64,000 nucleotides of DNA from Variovorax boronicumulans (GTDB lineage: Bacteria > Pseudomonadota > Gammaproteobacteria > Burkholderiales > Burkholderiaceae_C), in contig NZ_JARXVG010000013.1 in assembly GCF_029892485.1 (NCBI RefSeq), forward strand, positions 124,001 through 188,000, read 5' to 3'. This document shows, one piece after another, positions 17,301 to 26,148 of the stretch (position 1 is its first letter; each line of letters starts with the position of its first letter). Position numbers and translations under genes: made by a program. The notes below the pieces were generated by a model that saw nothing but the letters and a program-made list of their open reading frames with translations, did no database searches and was not told the DNA's origin.

Positions 17301-18566
17301 CCGAGCAAGGAAGGCTGGGCACTCACCGTGCTGGGCCAGTTCGGCAACGACGACACCGCGCGCAAGCTCACGCCCTTCATTCGCGCGTGGCCCGGCGAGG
17401 CGGCGCATGCGCGCGCCGTCGCCGGGTTGGACGTGCTGGCCACCATCGGAAGCGACGTCGCGCTGATGCTGCTCAACGGCATTGCGCAGAAGGTCAAGTT
17501 CAAGGGCCTGCAGGACAAGGCGCGCGAGAAGATCGACGCCATTGCCGAAGCGCGCGGCCTGAGCACCGAAGAACTCGAAGACCGGCTCGCGCCCGACCTC
17601 GGCCTGGACGAGCAGGGCACGATGCGGCTGGACTTCGGCCCGCGCGCGTTCAAGGTGGGCTTCGACGAAACGCTCAAGCCCTATGTGCGCGAAACCATCG
17701 ACGGCGTGGACGGCGCGCGCCTGCCCGACCTGCCCAAGTCCAAGAAGACCGACGACGCCGAGCTGAGCAAGGAGGCCGTCGAGCGCTTCAAGCTGCTGAA
17801 AAAGGACGCGCGCACCATCGCCAGCCAGCAGCTGCTGCGCCTGGAGGTGGCGATGTGCGCGCGCCGCCGCTGGGCGCCCGAGGTGTTTCGCATGTTCCTG
17901 GTCGAGCATCCGCTGGTGCGCCACATCGTGCAGCGGCTGATCTGGGGCGTGTATGCGGTGGAAGGCGCGGCCGAGGGCAGCAGCTACGGCGGCACGCTGC
18001 AGGCGTGCTTCCGCGTGGCGGAGGACGGCAGCTCCACCACGGCGGAGGACGATCCGTTCGAGCTGCCAGAACCAGGCCACGGCGCGAACATCCGCATCGG
18101 CGTGCCGCATGCGCTGGACCTGCCAGCAGCCGATGCCGCGGCCTTCGGCCAGGTGTTCGCCGACTACGAACTGCTGCAGCCCTTCGCGCAGATCGGCCGC
18201 GACGTCTACACGCTGACCGACGACGAGAAGAAGAGCGTGAAGCTCGAACGCTGGAAGGACGTGAAGGTGCCCACGGGTCGCGTGCTGGGGCTGGCCAACA
18301 AGGGCTGGCGCCGCGGCCAGGCGCAGGATGCGGGCTGCATCTGGTACTTCAGCAAGCCGCTGGGCACCAACCGCGTCATCGAGCTGAGCCTCGACCCCGG
18401 CATCATCGTCGGCATGGTGGACGAGTACCCCGAGCAGACGCTGGGCCAGGTGCAGGTCGGCAAGCCTTCGGGCTGGGGCGACATGCAGGATGCGGACACG
18501 CTGAACCAGCTCGACCCGATTTCCGCGAGTGAACTGATCCGCGACATGGAAGGCTTGCGAGCCTGA
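14388..18566 (+). CDS. WGR/DUF4132 large protein (YehI/MolR-like), first gene of five-gene cluster
   Basis: A 1392-residue cytoplasmic protein. The N-terminal WGR domain (about 1-68) shows the signature DLNIRWGRIGTAGQSQTKSF; WGR domains occur in PARPs and bacterial nucleic-acid-related proteins. An Ala/Glu-rich linker follows, then a short winged-helix-like segment (about 125-185: TLSPSSLRRQHGVSEQGAALAFKRLQSAGLL). A long alpha-helical repeat-like body follows, and the C-terminal DUF4132 region (about 1145-1370) contains RRRWAPEVFRMFLVEHPLVRH and LIWGVYAVEG. The older name 'molybdate metabolism regulator' for the E. coli relative has little support. It is followed by a MoxR ATPase gene only 11 bases downstream, so it likely acts with it. 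An AGGAGG site supports the start. Confidence 0.88.
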   Translation: MRRFELIEGTASKFWEVEQSDTDLNIRWGRIGTAGQSQTKSFADAAKAATALTKLAAEKTGKGYSEVGVAADAAIGKTEAKAETKVKAEAAPEMATAASAAKAAPANHTAAADAPAEGIDSQADRAFEVVRAQIENGTLTRKDTLSPSSLRRQHGVSEQGAALAFKRLQSAGLLEGWGTSCSPPKDAQAIAKELGTSASTTQVAASSASASDLAISADTPPWLAAGTPIRLSPDILREAFPSRRFPPKPIEPPVSVGAAWLPVRRKLDIHVNMTGTDAALRDATQRMIDRSTQPIPAADAEADTVLLAFALSSGNHGNSQIGTQLVPYLAAQYGLPGAVDILLAAQQIEVQSDYDRAAKKHQYSFSASVSKQMGSAYYGPLDDGEQAFRAHLALAAPEVWQDCRDRIEAGLPRVYPSRQPALAMLLPDAPEISNALVHALAAVKPAPETMHWLQLTATDPDAVALAAKVRLSYSSGFWGNGPMTSTLVQERGVDAVPVLERGAATDDAGDALACIGTPDAVHALARVASTSKGALARLALAVDRWPLAAIPALSRLVAAGGKDANLVKPSLTRLLRAHGAALPALRPWLDAGAQTVIDQQLALLAGPTEVADASELPGVLAAPPWLAKTQKKTAAALVLEPLALAPVEQWGKGLRESALRLASWQKSRQDLARKDIAVLLDQLGFDRKDKKEHGPLGKAAEAAIKAGDTAALIANWRAMLGERKEGRYYWFRFDSFVAALLPAAVGVPFWNAIAGESESDDIGVMLATHGLAVLPGLVAMVRTKPTENLSYAQNYGAAELAMPAARAFAKLKTLRAEGRAWLLKYPEHTACGLIAPALGKAGEARDCAGSALRLLQANGHEALLLDVAGRYGKPEVVEALRAVLDESPLDRFPTKRAKLPEFWQPRSWRRPTLKNGKALPDDALDNLGQMLTFPTNEEIYGGIAVVREACDAGSLAEFAWDAFTAWLEASGPSKEGWALTVLGQFGNDDTARKLTPFIRAWPGEAAHARAVAGLDVLATIGSDVALMLLNGIAQKVKFKGLQDKAREKIDAIAEARGLSTEELEDRLAPDLGLDEQGTMRLDFGPRAFKVGFDETLKPYVRETIDGVDGARLPDLPKSKKTDDAELSKEAVERFKLLKKDARTIASQQLLRLEVAMCARRRWAPEVFRMFLVEHPLVRHIVQRLIWGVYAVEGAAEGSSYGGTLQACFRVAEDGSSTTAEDDPFELPEPGHGANIRIGVPHALDLPAADAAAFGQVFADYELLQPFAQIGRDVYTLTDDEKKSVKLERWKDVKVPTGRVLGLANKGWRRGQAQDAGCIWYFSKPLGTNRVIELSLDPGIIVGMVDEYPEQTLGQVQVGKPSGWGDMQDADTLNQLDPISASELIRDMEGLRA

Positions 18567-18577
18567 ACGACACACAC

Positions 18578-19726
18578 ATGGCCACATCGAACAAGACCAA
18601 AGACGCCTCCGGTACGGCAGCGCAGCAACTGCAGCGCCCGCCGGCCGAGATCCAGTACGGCGCACAGCTCGCGCGCCTTCAGGCGCAGGACACCGACCCG
18701 CGCCCGCCCGGCTGGGCACTGGGCCTGAAAGCCGCGCGCTCGTTCATCCTCGGCGACGCGGCGCTCGGCATCGCGCCGAAGATCGTCGCGCCCGTGGCCA
18801 GCATCGAGCGCATGCTCGTCACGCTGGCCACCGGCCGCGGGCTGATGCTGGTGGGCGAGCCGGGCACGGCGAAGTCGATGCTGTCGGAGCTGCTGGCCAC
18901 GGCCATCTCGGGCATCTCCACGCTCACCATCCAGGGCGGCGCGTCGATCACCGAAGACCAGATCAAGTACGGCTGGAACTACGCGCTGCTCATCAACGAA
19001 GGCCCGAGCCCGCGCGCCATGGTGCCCGCGCCGCTGTACCTGGGCATGCAGCGCGGCCAGGTGGTGCGCTTCGAGGAAATCACGCGTGCGCCGCTGGAGG
19101 TGCAGGACTGCCTGCTGGGCATGCTGTCGGACCGCGTGATGGCGGTGCCCGAGCTCGCGGGCGAGCACGGCATGCTCTACGCGCGCGAGGGCTTCAACAT
19201 CATCGCCACCGCCAACACGCGCGACCGCGGCGTGAACGAGATGAGCGCGGCGCTGAAGCGGCGCTTCGACTTCGAGACGGTCTTCCCCATCCTCGACTTC
19301 GACCGCGAACTGGCGCTGGTGCAGGAATCGTCCGCGCGGCTGCTCGCACAGAGCGGCATTCCGAAGACCGTGCCCGCGCCGGTGCTCGAGCTGCTGGTGT
19401 CCACCTTCCGCGACCTGCGCGGCGCGCCGGGCAAGGCTGAAAAAGGCAACGCCAACGGGGGCAACGACGGCGCGATGGACAAGCTCACCGCCGTGATGTC
19501 GACCGCCGAAGCCGTGAACGTGGCTCATGCGGTGGGCGTGCGCGCCTGGTTCCTCGAACAGCGCGAAGGCTCGCCGGCCGACCTGGTCGACTGCATCGCC
19601 GGCACGGTGGTGAAAGACAATGCGGACGACCGCGCCAAGCTGCGGCGCTACTTCGAGCAGAAGGCGGCCAAGCGCAACGGGGCGCACTGGCGCGCGTACT
19701 ACGAGGCGCGGCATCGCCTCCCCTGA
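18578..19726 (+). CDS. MoxR-type AAA+ ATPase (YehL-like)
   Basis: A 382-residue ATPase. Visible motifs: Walker A GEPGTAKSM (residues about 90-98), Walker B VVRFEEITRAP, sensor-1 segment IIATANTRDRGVNEMSAAL, and the Arg-rich second-region motif KRRFDFETVFP. MoxR ATPases typically work as chaperones with VWA-domain partners, and a VWA gene lies two genes downstream. The N-terminal 60 residues are polar. An insert GNANGGNDGAMDK near residue 290 is low-complexity. Spacing is 11 bases after the WGR gene and 10 bases before the DUF5682 gene. Its precise substrate in this cluster is unknown. Confidence 0.92.
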   Translation: MATSNKTKDASGTAAQQLQRPPAEIQYGAQLARLQAQDTDPRPPGWALGLKAARSFILGDAALGIAPKIVAPVASIERMLVTLATGRGLMLVGEPGTAKSMLSELLATAISGISTLTIQGGASITEDQIKYGWNYALLINEGPSPRAMVPAPLYLGMQRGQVVRFEEITRAPLEVQDCLLGMLSDRVMAVPELAGEHGMLYAREGFNIIATANTRDRGVNEMSAALKRRFDFETVFPILDFDRELALVQESSARLLAQSGIPKTVPAPVLELLVSTFRDLRGAPGKAEKGNANGGNDGAMDKLTAVMSTAEAVNVAHAVGVRAWFLEQREGSPADLVDCIAGTVVKDNADDRAKLRRYFEQKAAKRNGAHWRAYYEARHRLP

Positions 19727-19736
19727 CCGCGCCGCG

Positions 19737-22190
19737 ATGACACAGCCCCACATCGTCGGTGTGCGCCATCACAGCCCGGCCTGCGCGCGGCTGGTGGCCG
19801 AGCGCATCCGCACGCTGCGCCCGGCTTTCGTGCTGATCGAAGGCCCCGCCGATTTCAACGAACGGCTCGACGAGCTGTACTTGCCGCACCGCTTGCCGGT
19901 GGCGATCTACAGCTACTTGTCGGGCGACGACCGGCACCACGGGTCGTGGTCGCCCTTTGCCGAGCATTCGCCCGAGTGGCAGGCGCTGGTGGTGGCGCGC
20001 GAGGTGGGCGCGGCCGTGCGCTTCATCGACCTGCCCGCGTGGCACGCCGCCTTCTCGCACATGGAGAACCGCTATGCCGACGTGGCCGACCATGCGCACG
20101 AGGAACGCGCCGAGGCCTACGAGCGCGCGCTGACCGAGAAACTTTCCGTGCAGGGCCGCGACGCGCTGTGGGACCACCTGTTCGAGGACGGCTGCGACGT
20201 GGCCGAACTGGCGCAGCGCCTTCGCACCTACTTCGATCATCTGCGCGGCGACGATGCCGGCTCGCAGGGCAACCAGGCACGCGAACAGATGATGGCGCGC
20301 TGGATCGCCTGGGCGATGGCACAGCCGACGCAGCCCGGCCGCGCGCAGGCGCTGGTGGTGTGCGGCGGCTACCACGCGCCCGCGCTCGCGCGGCTGTGGC
20401 CGGGCATGCCCGCCGACCTGCCCGCCACGCCAGAACCTTCGCACGAATCCACCGAGCCAGACGAAGAAGACGCCGGCACGCGCGATGCGCAAGCCCCGCT
20501 GCGCTTTGGCTCCTACCTGGTGCCCTACACCTTCAAGCGCCTGGACGCCTTCGCCGGCTACGCCTCGGGCATGCCGTCGCCGGCCTACTACCAGTGGGTG
20601 TGGGAGCTGGGCCCCGAAGGCGCGGCGCACCGCGCGCTGCAATACGTGATGCAGCGCCTGCGCGAGAAGAAACTCCCCGCCTCCACTGCCGACCTGATGG
20701 CCGTGCATCTGCGCGCGCAAGGGCTCGCGCGGCTGCGCGGTCACGAGAAGCCGCTGCGCTCAGACTGGCTCGACGCGCTGGCCGGCGCACTGGTGAAAGA
20801 CGCGCTCGACGCCCCGTTGCCCTGGACCTACCGCGGCGCCATGCGCCCCGGCACCGACCCCGTGCTCGTGCAGGCGATGGACGTGCTGGCCGGCGACACC
20901 GTCGGGCGCCTCGCGCCCGGCACGCCGCAGCCGCCGCTCGTGGCCGCGGTGCAGGCCGAACTGGCGGCGCACGGCATCGTGCTGCGCGCGCAGCTCAAGC
21001 TCGATTTGCTGGGCGACGCCGACCGCGCCAAGAGTCGCGTGCTGCACCGGCTGTTGATCCTGCGGCTGCCCGGCGTGCGGCGCACGCAGGGGCCGAAGCT
21101 CGCGATGTCGGGCGAGCGCACCGAACTCTGGTCGCTCGGCGAACCGCTGGAACAGCAGGCCGCGCTGATCGAGGCCGGCGCCTGGGGCGCGAGCCTGCAC
21201 GACGCGGCGCGCGCCCGGCTGGAAGATGACCTGCGGCAGGCGCAAGGCCAGATCGCCCCGCTGGCCGAGGGGCTCAACCAGGCCGCATGGGCGGGCCTGC
21301 CGGCGCTCAGCGATGCGTTGCTGCGCGAGCTGCAGGGCGCCATTGCCAACGAAGCGCGCTTCGAGGCGCTGGGGCCCGCCCTGTCGGTGCTGCACACGCT
21401 GCTGCGCCACGGCCAAACGCTGGACATGGCCGACGCGCCGGTGCTGCGCGTGGTGATCGGCGCGGGCTTCGACCGCGCGCTGTGGCTGCTGGAGCCGCCC
21501 GCCGCCGTGGCGCCAGCCGACATGCAGCCGCACCTGGAAGGCCATCTGGCGCTTCGGCAGATCGTGGCCGATGTGCTGGCCCATGCGCAGGACAGCGCCC
21601 ACGGCGCCCACGACATGCACGCGCCGTCGCTGCTCGACGTGGAGCCCGCCCGCGCGCTCGCCGTGTGGCAACGCAAGGCGGCCGACGCCGGCGCCGCGCC
21701 CGTGAGCCGCGGCGCGGCGCTGGGTGCCACGCTGAGCCTGGCCGGTCGCTTGCCGCATCCACAGGCGCATGAAGACGGCGTGGGCGAGGCGATGCGGCTG
21801 CTGCACTCGCTGCCCGCCCCCGTGCTCGGCGATGCGCTCACCGGCCTGCTGGCGCTGGCGCGCGAAACGCTGGCGTCCGAGCCCGCCTTCATCGCCGGCA
21901 TGGACCGCACCGTGCAGGCACTGGACAACGCCGACTTCGTGCGTGCCATGCCCAGCCTGCGCGGCGCCTTCGCCTGGCTGCCGCCGCAGGAACGCGGGCT
22001 GCTGGCGGACCAGGTGCTGGCGCTGCACGACGCCGCGCACCTCTCGCGCCGCGCGCTCACGACGCACCACGCCGGCGAGGCCACGCCTGCGCAGCTGGCC
22101 GAAGCGCGCCGCGTGGAAGACGCCGTGCTCGCGCGCCTGGCCGCCTGGGGCGTGACGCTCGACGGTACGCAAGGAACGCTTCACCCATGA
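19737..22190 (+). CDS. DUF5682 protein (YehM-like)
   Basis: An 817-residue protein of DUF5682. The start at 19737 is chosen because it gives the conserved opening IVGVRHHSPACARLV; upstream in-frame codons overlap the ATPase gene. The N-terminal third has FVLIEGPADFNERL, YSYLSGDDRHHGSWSPFAEHSPEWQAL and FIDLPAWHAAFSH, patterns reminiscent of TraB/ChaN-type hydrolase-like proteins with conserved His and Glu; this resemblance is tentative. The rest is helical and Ala/Leu-rich. The stop overlaps the VWA start (ATGA). The protein always seems to accompany MoxR, VWA and SWIM genes in clusters of this kind; no activity can be assigned from sequence alone. Confidence 0.85.
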   Translation: MTQPHIVGVRHHSPACARLVAERIRTLRPAFVLIEGPADFNERLDELYLPHRLPVAIYSYLSGDDRHHGSWSPFAEHSPEWQALVVAREVGAAVRFIDLPAWHAAFSHMENRYADVADHAHEERAEAYERALTEKLSVQGRDALWDHLFEDGCDVAELAQRLRTYFDHLRGDDAGSQGNQAREQMMARWIAWAMAQPTQPGRAQALVVCGGYHAPALARLWPGMPADLPATPEPSHESTEPDEEDAGTRDAQAPLRFGSYLVPYTFKRLDAFAGYASGMPSPAYYQWVWELGPEGAAHRALQYVMQRLREKKLPASTADLMAVHLRAQGLARLRGHEKPLRSDWLDALAGALVKDALDAPLPWTYRGAMRPGTDPVLVQAMDVLAGDTVGRLAPGTPQPPLVAAVQAELAAHGIVLRAQLKLDLLGDADRAKSRVLHRLLILRLPGVRRTQGPKLAMSGERTELWSLGEPLEQQAALIEAGAWGASLHDAARARLEDDLRQAQGQIAPLAEGLNQAAWAGLPALSDALLRELQGAIANEARFEALGPALSVLHTLLRHGQTLDMADAPVLRVVIGAGFDRALWLLEPPAAVAPADMQPHLEGHLALRQIVADVLAHAQDSAHGAHDMHAPSLLDVEPARALAVWQRKAADAGAAPVSRGAALGATLSLAGRLPHPQAHEDGVGEAMRLLHSLPAPVLGDALTGLLALARETLASEPAFIAGMDRTVQALDNADFVRAMPSLRGAFAWLPPQERGLLADQVLALHDAAHLSRRALTTHHAGEATPAQLAEARRVEDAVLARLAAWGVTLDGTQGTLHP

Positions 22191-23311
22191 GCCTGGACAT
22201 TCCCGATCCCCTGCAACGCTGGCGCCTCCTGCTGGGCGACCCCGCCGAGGCGGCGTGCGGCGGCCTGAGCGCCGAAGCCAAGGCGGCCGACGCCGCGCTC
22301 GACTGGCTCTACGGCCGCGACAGCGATCGCGCGAGCCGCGGCGAACGCAGCGCCGGCCTCGGCCCCTCGGCGCTCAGCACGCCGGACTGGATCAATACCA
22401 TCCACACGCTCTTTCCGAAGGAAGTGATCGAGCGGCTGGAGCAGGACGCGGTGGAGCGCTACGGCATCGACGAGGTGGTGACCAACCTCGAGGTGCTGGA
22501 GCGCATCGAGCCGTCGGAGTCGCTGCTGCGCGCCGTGCTGCACACCAAGCATCTGATGAACCCCGAGGTGCTGGCGGCCGCGCGCAGGCTGGTGGCCGAG
22601 GTGGTGCGCCGCATCATGGAAAAGCTCGCCACCGAAGTGCGCCAGGCCTTCAGCGGCAGCCGCGACCGGCGCCGCCGCTCGCGCATGAAGGTGGCGCGCA
22701 ACTTCGACTTCAAGCAGACGCTGGCCGCCAACCTGCACCGCTACGACCCCGAGCGCCGCAAGCTCTACGTGGAGCGCCCGGTGTTCATCAGCCGCACCCG
22801 ACGGCATGCCGAGCCATGGGACATCATCTTGCTGATCGACCAGAGCGGTTCGATGGTCGACTCGGTGATCCACAGCGCGGTGATGGCCGCATGCCTGTGG
22901 CAGTTGCCCGGCATGCGCACGCGGCTGGTGGCCTTCGACACGGCGGTGGTCGACCTGACGGCCGACGTGTCCGACCCGGTCGAGTTGCTCATGAAGGTGC
23001 AGCTGGGCGGCGGCACCGACATCGCGAAGGCGGTGGGCTATGCGCAATCGCTCGTCGCCAATCCGGCACGGAGCATCGTGGTGCTGGTGAGCGACTTCTA
23101 CGAAGGCGGCAGTCCGCACGAACTGGTGCGGCGCGTGAAGGCGCTGGTGGAGTCCGGCGCCAAGGTGCTGGGCCTGGCCGCGCTCGACGCGACGGCTGAA
23201 CCCAACTACGACCACGAGATGGCCGCTCGGCTGGTGCGCGAAGGCGCGCAGATCGGTGCCATGACGCCGGGGCAGCTGGCCGGCTGGCTGGCCGAGAAGG
23301 TACAGGGATGA
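22187..23311 (+). CDS. VWA (von Willebrand A) domain protein (YehP-like)
   Basis: A 374-residue protein. The N-terminal half is helical and contains the motif TPDWINTIHTLFPKEV. The C-terminal VWA domain (about residues 200-370) has an intact metal-ion-dependent adhesion site: LLIDQSGSMVDS (the DxSxS motif), the Thr of FDTAVVDLT and GGGTDIAKAVGYA, and VVLVSDFYEGG. MoxR ATPases act on VWA proteins in several characterised systems, so it is the probable partner of the ATPase two genes upstream. It overlaps both neighbours by 4 bases (ATGA), indicating fixed stoichiometry by translational coupling. Confidence 0.92.
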   Translation: MSLDIPDPLQRWRLLLGDPAEAACGGLSAEAKAADAALDWLYGRDSDRASRGERSAGLGPSALSTPDWINTIHTLFPKEVIERLEQDAVERYGIDEVVTNLEVLERIEPSESLLRAVLHTKHLMNPEVLAAARRLVAEVVRRIMEKLATEVRQAFSGSRDRRRRSRMKVARNFDFKQTLAANLHRYDPERRKLYVERPVFISRTRRHAEPWDIILLIDQSGSMVDSVIHSAVMAACLWQLPGMRTRLVAFDTAVVDLTADVSDPVELLMKVQLGGGTDIAKAVGYAQSLVANPARSIVVLVSDFYEGGSPHELVRRVKALVESGAKVLGLAALDATAEPNYDHEMAARLVREGAQIGAMTPGQLAGWLAEKVQG

Positions 23312-25479
23312 GCGGCGACATCGCATGGCGCTCCGACCTGCTGGAGCTGACGCCCGAGGCGCTCACGGCACTGGCCAACGCGGGCTTCGTGAAGCGCGCG
23401 CAGAAGGACGTGGCCGCCGGGCTGCTGCCGCGGATGGAGGCCGGCGCGGACGGTGTGGTGCAGGCGCATTTCGACGACGGCGTGCGCACCAGCCTGCCGC
23501 CGGGGCGCACGCTGCGCGATGCGCAGTGCAGTTGCCCGGCCAGCGGCATGTGCAGGCACCGCGTGATGCTGGTGCTGGCGTACCAGGCACTGGCGGCGTC
23601 TTCGAAGGCTGACGCACCTGCGGCCGCGGACGATACGCCTGCCGATTCGGACGACGCCTGGAACCCCGCGCAGTTCGACGACGCTGCGCTGGCCGCGAGC
23701 TTTGCGCCGTCCGTGCTGGAACAGGCGAACAAGCTCGCCGTCGCGCGGCCGGTGGTCGCCGTTCAGGCCTGGCGCAGCGCCGGCGCGCCGCCGGTGGCGC
23801 GGCTGCCGATGTGCAGCGTGCGCTTTTTCTCGCGCAGCTCGCTCGTGCATGCGCGCTGCGATTGCAAGCAAGGCAGCGGCTGCGCGCACGTGGTGGTCGC
23901 GGTGTGGGCGTTCCGTCAGGCCGGCGCGCTGCCGCCGGGCGCCGCGGAAGCGATGGTCGAAGTCCGCCCGCCCGCTTCGGCGGACGCGGACACGGCGAGC
24001 GGCGCACAGCAGCCGCTGATGCAGGGCGATGCGGCGCGCGTGCTGCGCGCCCACATCGACGCCCTGCTGCTCTCGCTCTGGCTCGACGGCTCGAGCCAGC
24101 CGCTGATGGCGCTGGCCGCGCGCTTCAAGGCCGTGCGCGAACAGGCGCTCGCGCTGGGCTGGAACTGGATCGACGACGCGCTCGACGAGCTGTGGCAGCT
24201 GCTGCAGGCGCAGCAGGCACGCAGCAGCCGCTTCGAGCCGCTGCGCCTGGTGCGCGTACTGGCCGAGCTGTGGGCGCGGCTGCAGGCGGCGGCGCACGCG
24301 GAGCAGCCGAACACCCGACGGCCGGCCCTGCTGGCGAGCCAGATCCTGGGCGTCGGCGTGAAGGGCGAGGTGGCGCTGGACCACCTGCGCCTCGTGTCGC
24401 TCGGCGCCGAGCTCTGGTCTGACGACACGGCTGAAGGGGCGAGCATTCTCTTCGCCGACCCCGACACGCAGAACGTGACGGTGCTGGAGCGCCAATGGAC
24501 GCGCGAGGCCGACGCGGCGGCCGGCGGCACCGCGCAGGCGCTGATGAACCGGCGCGTGGCGGGCTTCCCGCTGCGGCAACTCGCGAGCGGCCAGATCATC
24601 ACCAAGACCGCGACGCGACGCGCCAACGGGCTGGTCGACATCACGGCCGGCGCGCGGCAGACGGGCGTGCTGCCGCTGTCGCCCACGTCGTGGAACGACC
24701 TCGTCGCGCCTTTGCGGCAAGGCAGCGTGGCCGCGCTGGTGGCGCACCTGCGCGAGGCGCCGCCCGATTTCGTCCGACCCAGGCAAGCGGCGAGCGGCGC
24801 GTCCACCGGGGCCTCGGGGCAGCTGCACGTGGTGGCCCTCGATCGCATGGAAGTGGTGTCGTGCCACTGGGATGCGGCCGCGCAGGTGTTGCATGCGGCG
24901 CTGGCACAGGCGGGGGCCGGCGACACGGGCGAGGCAGGCGTCCCTGCGGCAGCGCCCGCCAAAGAACAGCTGCGCCTGGCGCTGCCGCATCGCGCGGTGG
25001 CGCCGGGCGCGGTCGATGCGCTGGCCCGCACCCTGGCCGGTGGCCATGGCGCGCTGCGCGCCGTGGCGGGCACGGTGCACCTGCAAGGCGGCGTGGCGGT
25101 GATACAGCCGCTGAGCCTGCTCACAGCGCAGCGCGCCGTGGTGCTGCAGGTCGAGGCGGTCTCGCCGCAGCCGCTGGGCTTGCACAGCGACGTCGACGAG
25201 GTGCCTGCGCTGAATTCGCTGGCGAACGACACGCTCGCGCTGCTGGCGCTTTGGCTGCGGCAGGGCCTGCGGCATCAGGGCGGCAATGCTCTGTCGCGCG
25301 CCGAGGCGCAGGTGCTTCACCTGAAGCAGGCCGGGCTCTACCGAGGTGCGGCGCTGCTGGGCGCGGTGCTGGAGAACCTGCGCTCGGCTCAGCGGCCGGC
25401 GTTGGTGGCGCAACTGGGGATGTTGGGGCTGCTGATGCAGGGCGTGGCGCAGTCGGCATCGATGGAGGCATCGGCATGA
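23308..25479 (+). CDS. SWIM zinc-finger protein (YehQ-like)
   Basis: A 723-residue protein with a classical SWIM finger (CxC...CxH) near residues 73-83 (CSCPASGMCRH). A second similar Cys/His cluster lies at about residues 188-196 (CDCKQGSGCAH), so two zinc-binding sites are likely. SWIM domains bind nucleic acid or protein partners. The remainder is Ala/Leu-rich with no clear catalytic motif. It is the last large gene of the cluster, overlapping the VWA gene by 4 bases. The whole set of five in one direction with overlaps strongly suggests a multi-protein complex. Confidence 0.88.
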   Translation: MSGDIAWRSDLLELTPEALTALANAGFVKRAQKDVAAGLLPRMEAGADGVVQAHFDDGVRTSLPPGRTLRDAQCSCPASGMCRHRVMLVLAYQALAASSKADAPAAADDTPADSDDAWNPAQFDDAALAASFAPSVLEQANKLAVARPVVAVQAWRSAGAPPVARLPMCSVRFFSRSSLVHARCDCKQGSGCAHVVVAVWAFRQAGALPPGAAEAMVEVRPPASADADTASGAQQPLMQGDAARVLRAHIDALLLSLWLDGSSQPLMALAARFKAVREQALALGWNWIDDALDELWQLLQAQQARSSRFEPLRLVRVLAELWARLQAAAHAEQPNTRRPALLASQILGVGVKGEVALDHLRLVSLGAELWSDDTAEGASILFADPDTQNVTVLERQWTREADAAAGGTAQALMNRRVAGFPLRQLASGQIITKTATRRANGLVDITAGARQTGVLPLSPTSWNDLVAPLRQGSVAALVAHLREAPPDFVRPRQAASGASTGASGQLHVVALDRMEVVSCHWDAAAQVLHAALAQAGAGDTGEAGVPAAAPAKEQLRLALPHRAVAPGAVDALARTLAGGHGALRAVAGTVHLQGGVAVIQPLSLLTAQRAVVLQVEAVSPQPLGLHSDVDEVPALNSLANDTLALLALWLRQGLRHQGGNALSRAEAQVLHLKQAGLYRGAALLGAVLENLRSAQRPALVAQLGMLGLLMQGVAQSASMEASA

Positions 25480-25643
25480 CCCCCTCCCAAGCCATTGGTG
25501 ACTTGGGGGTTCTTTGCGTGGTGCGCTTGTCTGACTCGAACTTCGGCGCGCCCGTGATTCTCAGTGCTGAGGAAATATCGGTGGTGCGGGAGCGCTATCG
25601 CGGCTATGGCAAGGCCAGATTGACCGCGAACATCGGGACTTGA
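25476..25643 (+). CDS. Possible 55-residue gene coupled to the SWIM gene
   Basis: An ATG overlaps the stop of the SWIM gene (ATGA) and opens a 55-codon frame beginning MTPSQAIGDLGVLCVV and ending GKARLTANIGT. The overlap repeats the pattern of the cluster, but there is no strong ribosome site and no recognised family. It may be a chance frame or the residue of a longer gene. Confidence 0.25.
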   Translation: MTPSQAIGDLGVLCVVRLSDSNFGAPVILSAEEISVVRERYRGYGKARLTANIGT

Positions 25644-25832
25644 GTTTCAGCATGCCCGATGGCCAGATTCGCCACATTCAGCGCGGGTGCCTTCGGTTCG
25701 ACCGAAGCAGTGCATGGGCTCGATCCATGCAGCGAAATTTCTCAGGCCTCGAACGTTCGCGGTTTACCCACGATCAAAGTTCGCAAACAGCCCCCCAACC
25801 CGTGAGAACCAGCCCCCCTGCAGCTGCCTAGC

Positions 25833-26148
25833 TGTGAAGCTCCAATAGGTTGTATCCGGTGTTCATCGGGATTGGGTTTGAGAGACCGGAAGTCGCCAAA
25901 CACCCAATCCACTCAGGAGGCCCGACCGGATGAACACCCATAAGCATGCCCGACTTACCTTCCTGCGCCGACTCGAGATGGTCAAACAGATGACTTTGGA
26001 AGGCCTCGATGTCGTGCGAGCCGCAGCCGCACACTGCGTCACCGCCCCCACGGCCGGGAAGTGGCTCGGTCTCTATCTGGCCGGCGGCGAAGCCGCCTTG
26101 GCCGATGCGTCCTGCGGCCGGCGTGACTTAGCCCCTCAGAACTTCTAG
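25833..26148 (+). mobile_element. Truncated IS481-type element: left end and transposase N-terminus
   Basis: The stretch starts with TGTGAAGCTCCAATAGGTTG, which resembles the terminal inverted repeat of Bordetella IS481, and continues into a transposase start at 25930. The product opens MNTHKHARLTFLRRLEMVKQ and holds the helix-turn-helix part (VTAPTAGKWLGLYLAGGEAALADAS), then loses similarity at about 26105 and stops at 26148. The DDE catalytic domain and right end are absent. Comparison with IS481 is from memory, not a database search. The element is dead; its break point coincides with the 3' end of an autotransporter remnant. Confidence 0.8.

Noticed and set aside
14166..18719. A 1517-codon open frame on the minus strand opposite the WGR and ATPase genes
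   Set aside because: It is the mirror of a high-GC coding sequence, is extremely Arg/Gly/Ala/His-rich, has no known domain, and the opposite strand encodes clear conserved proteins.
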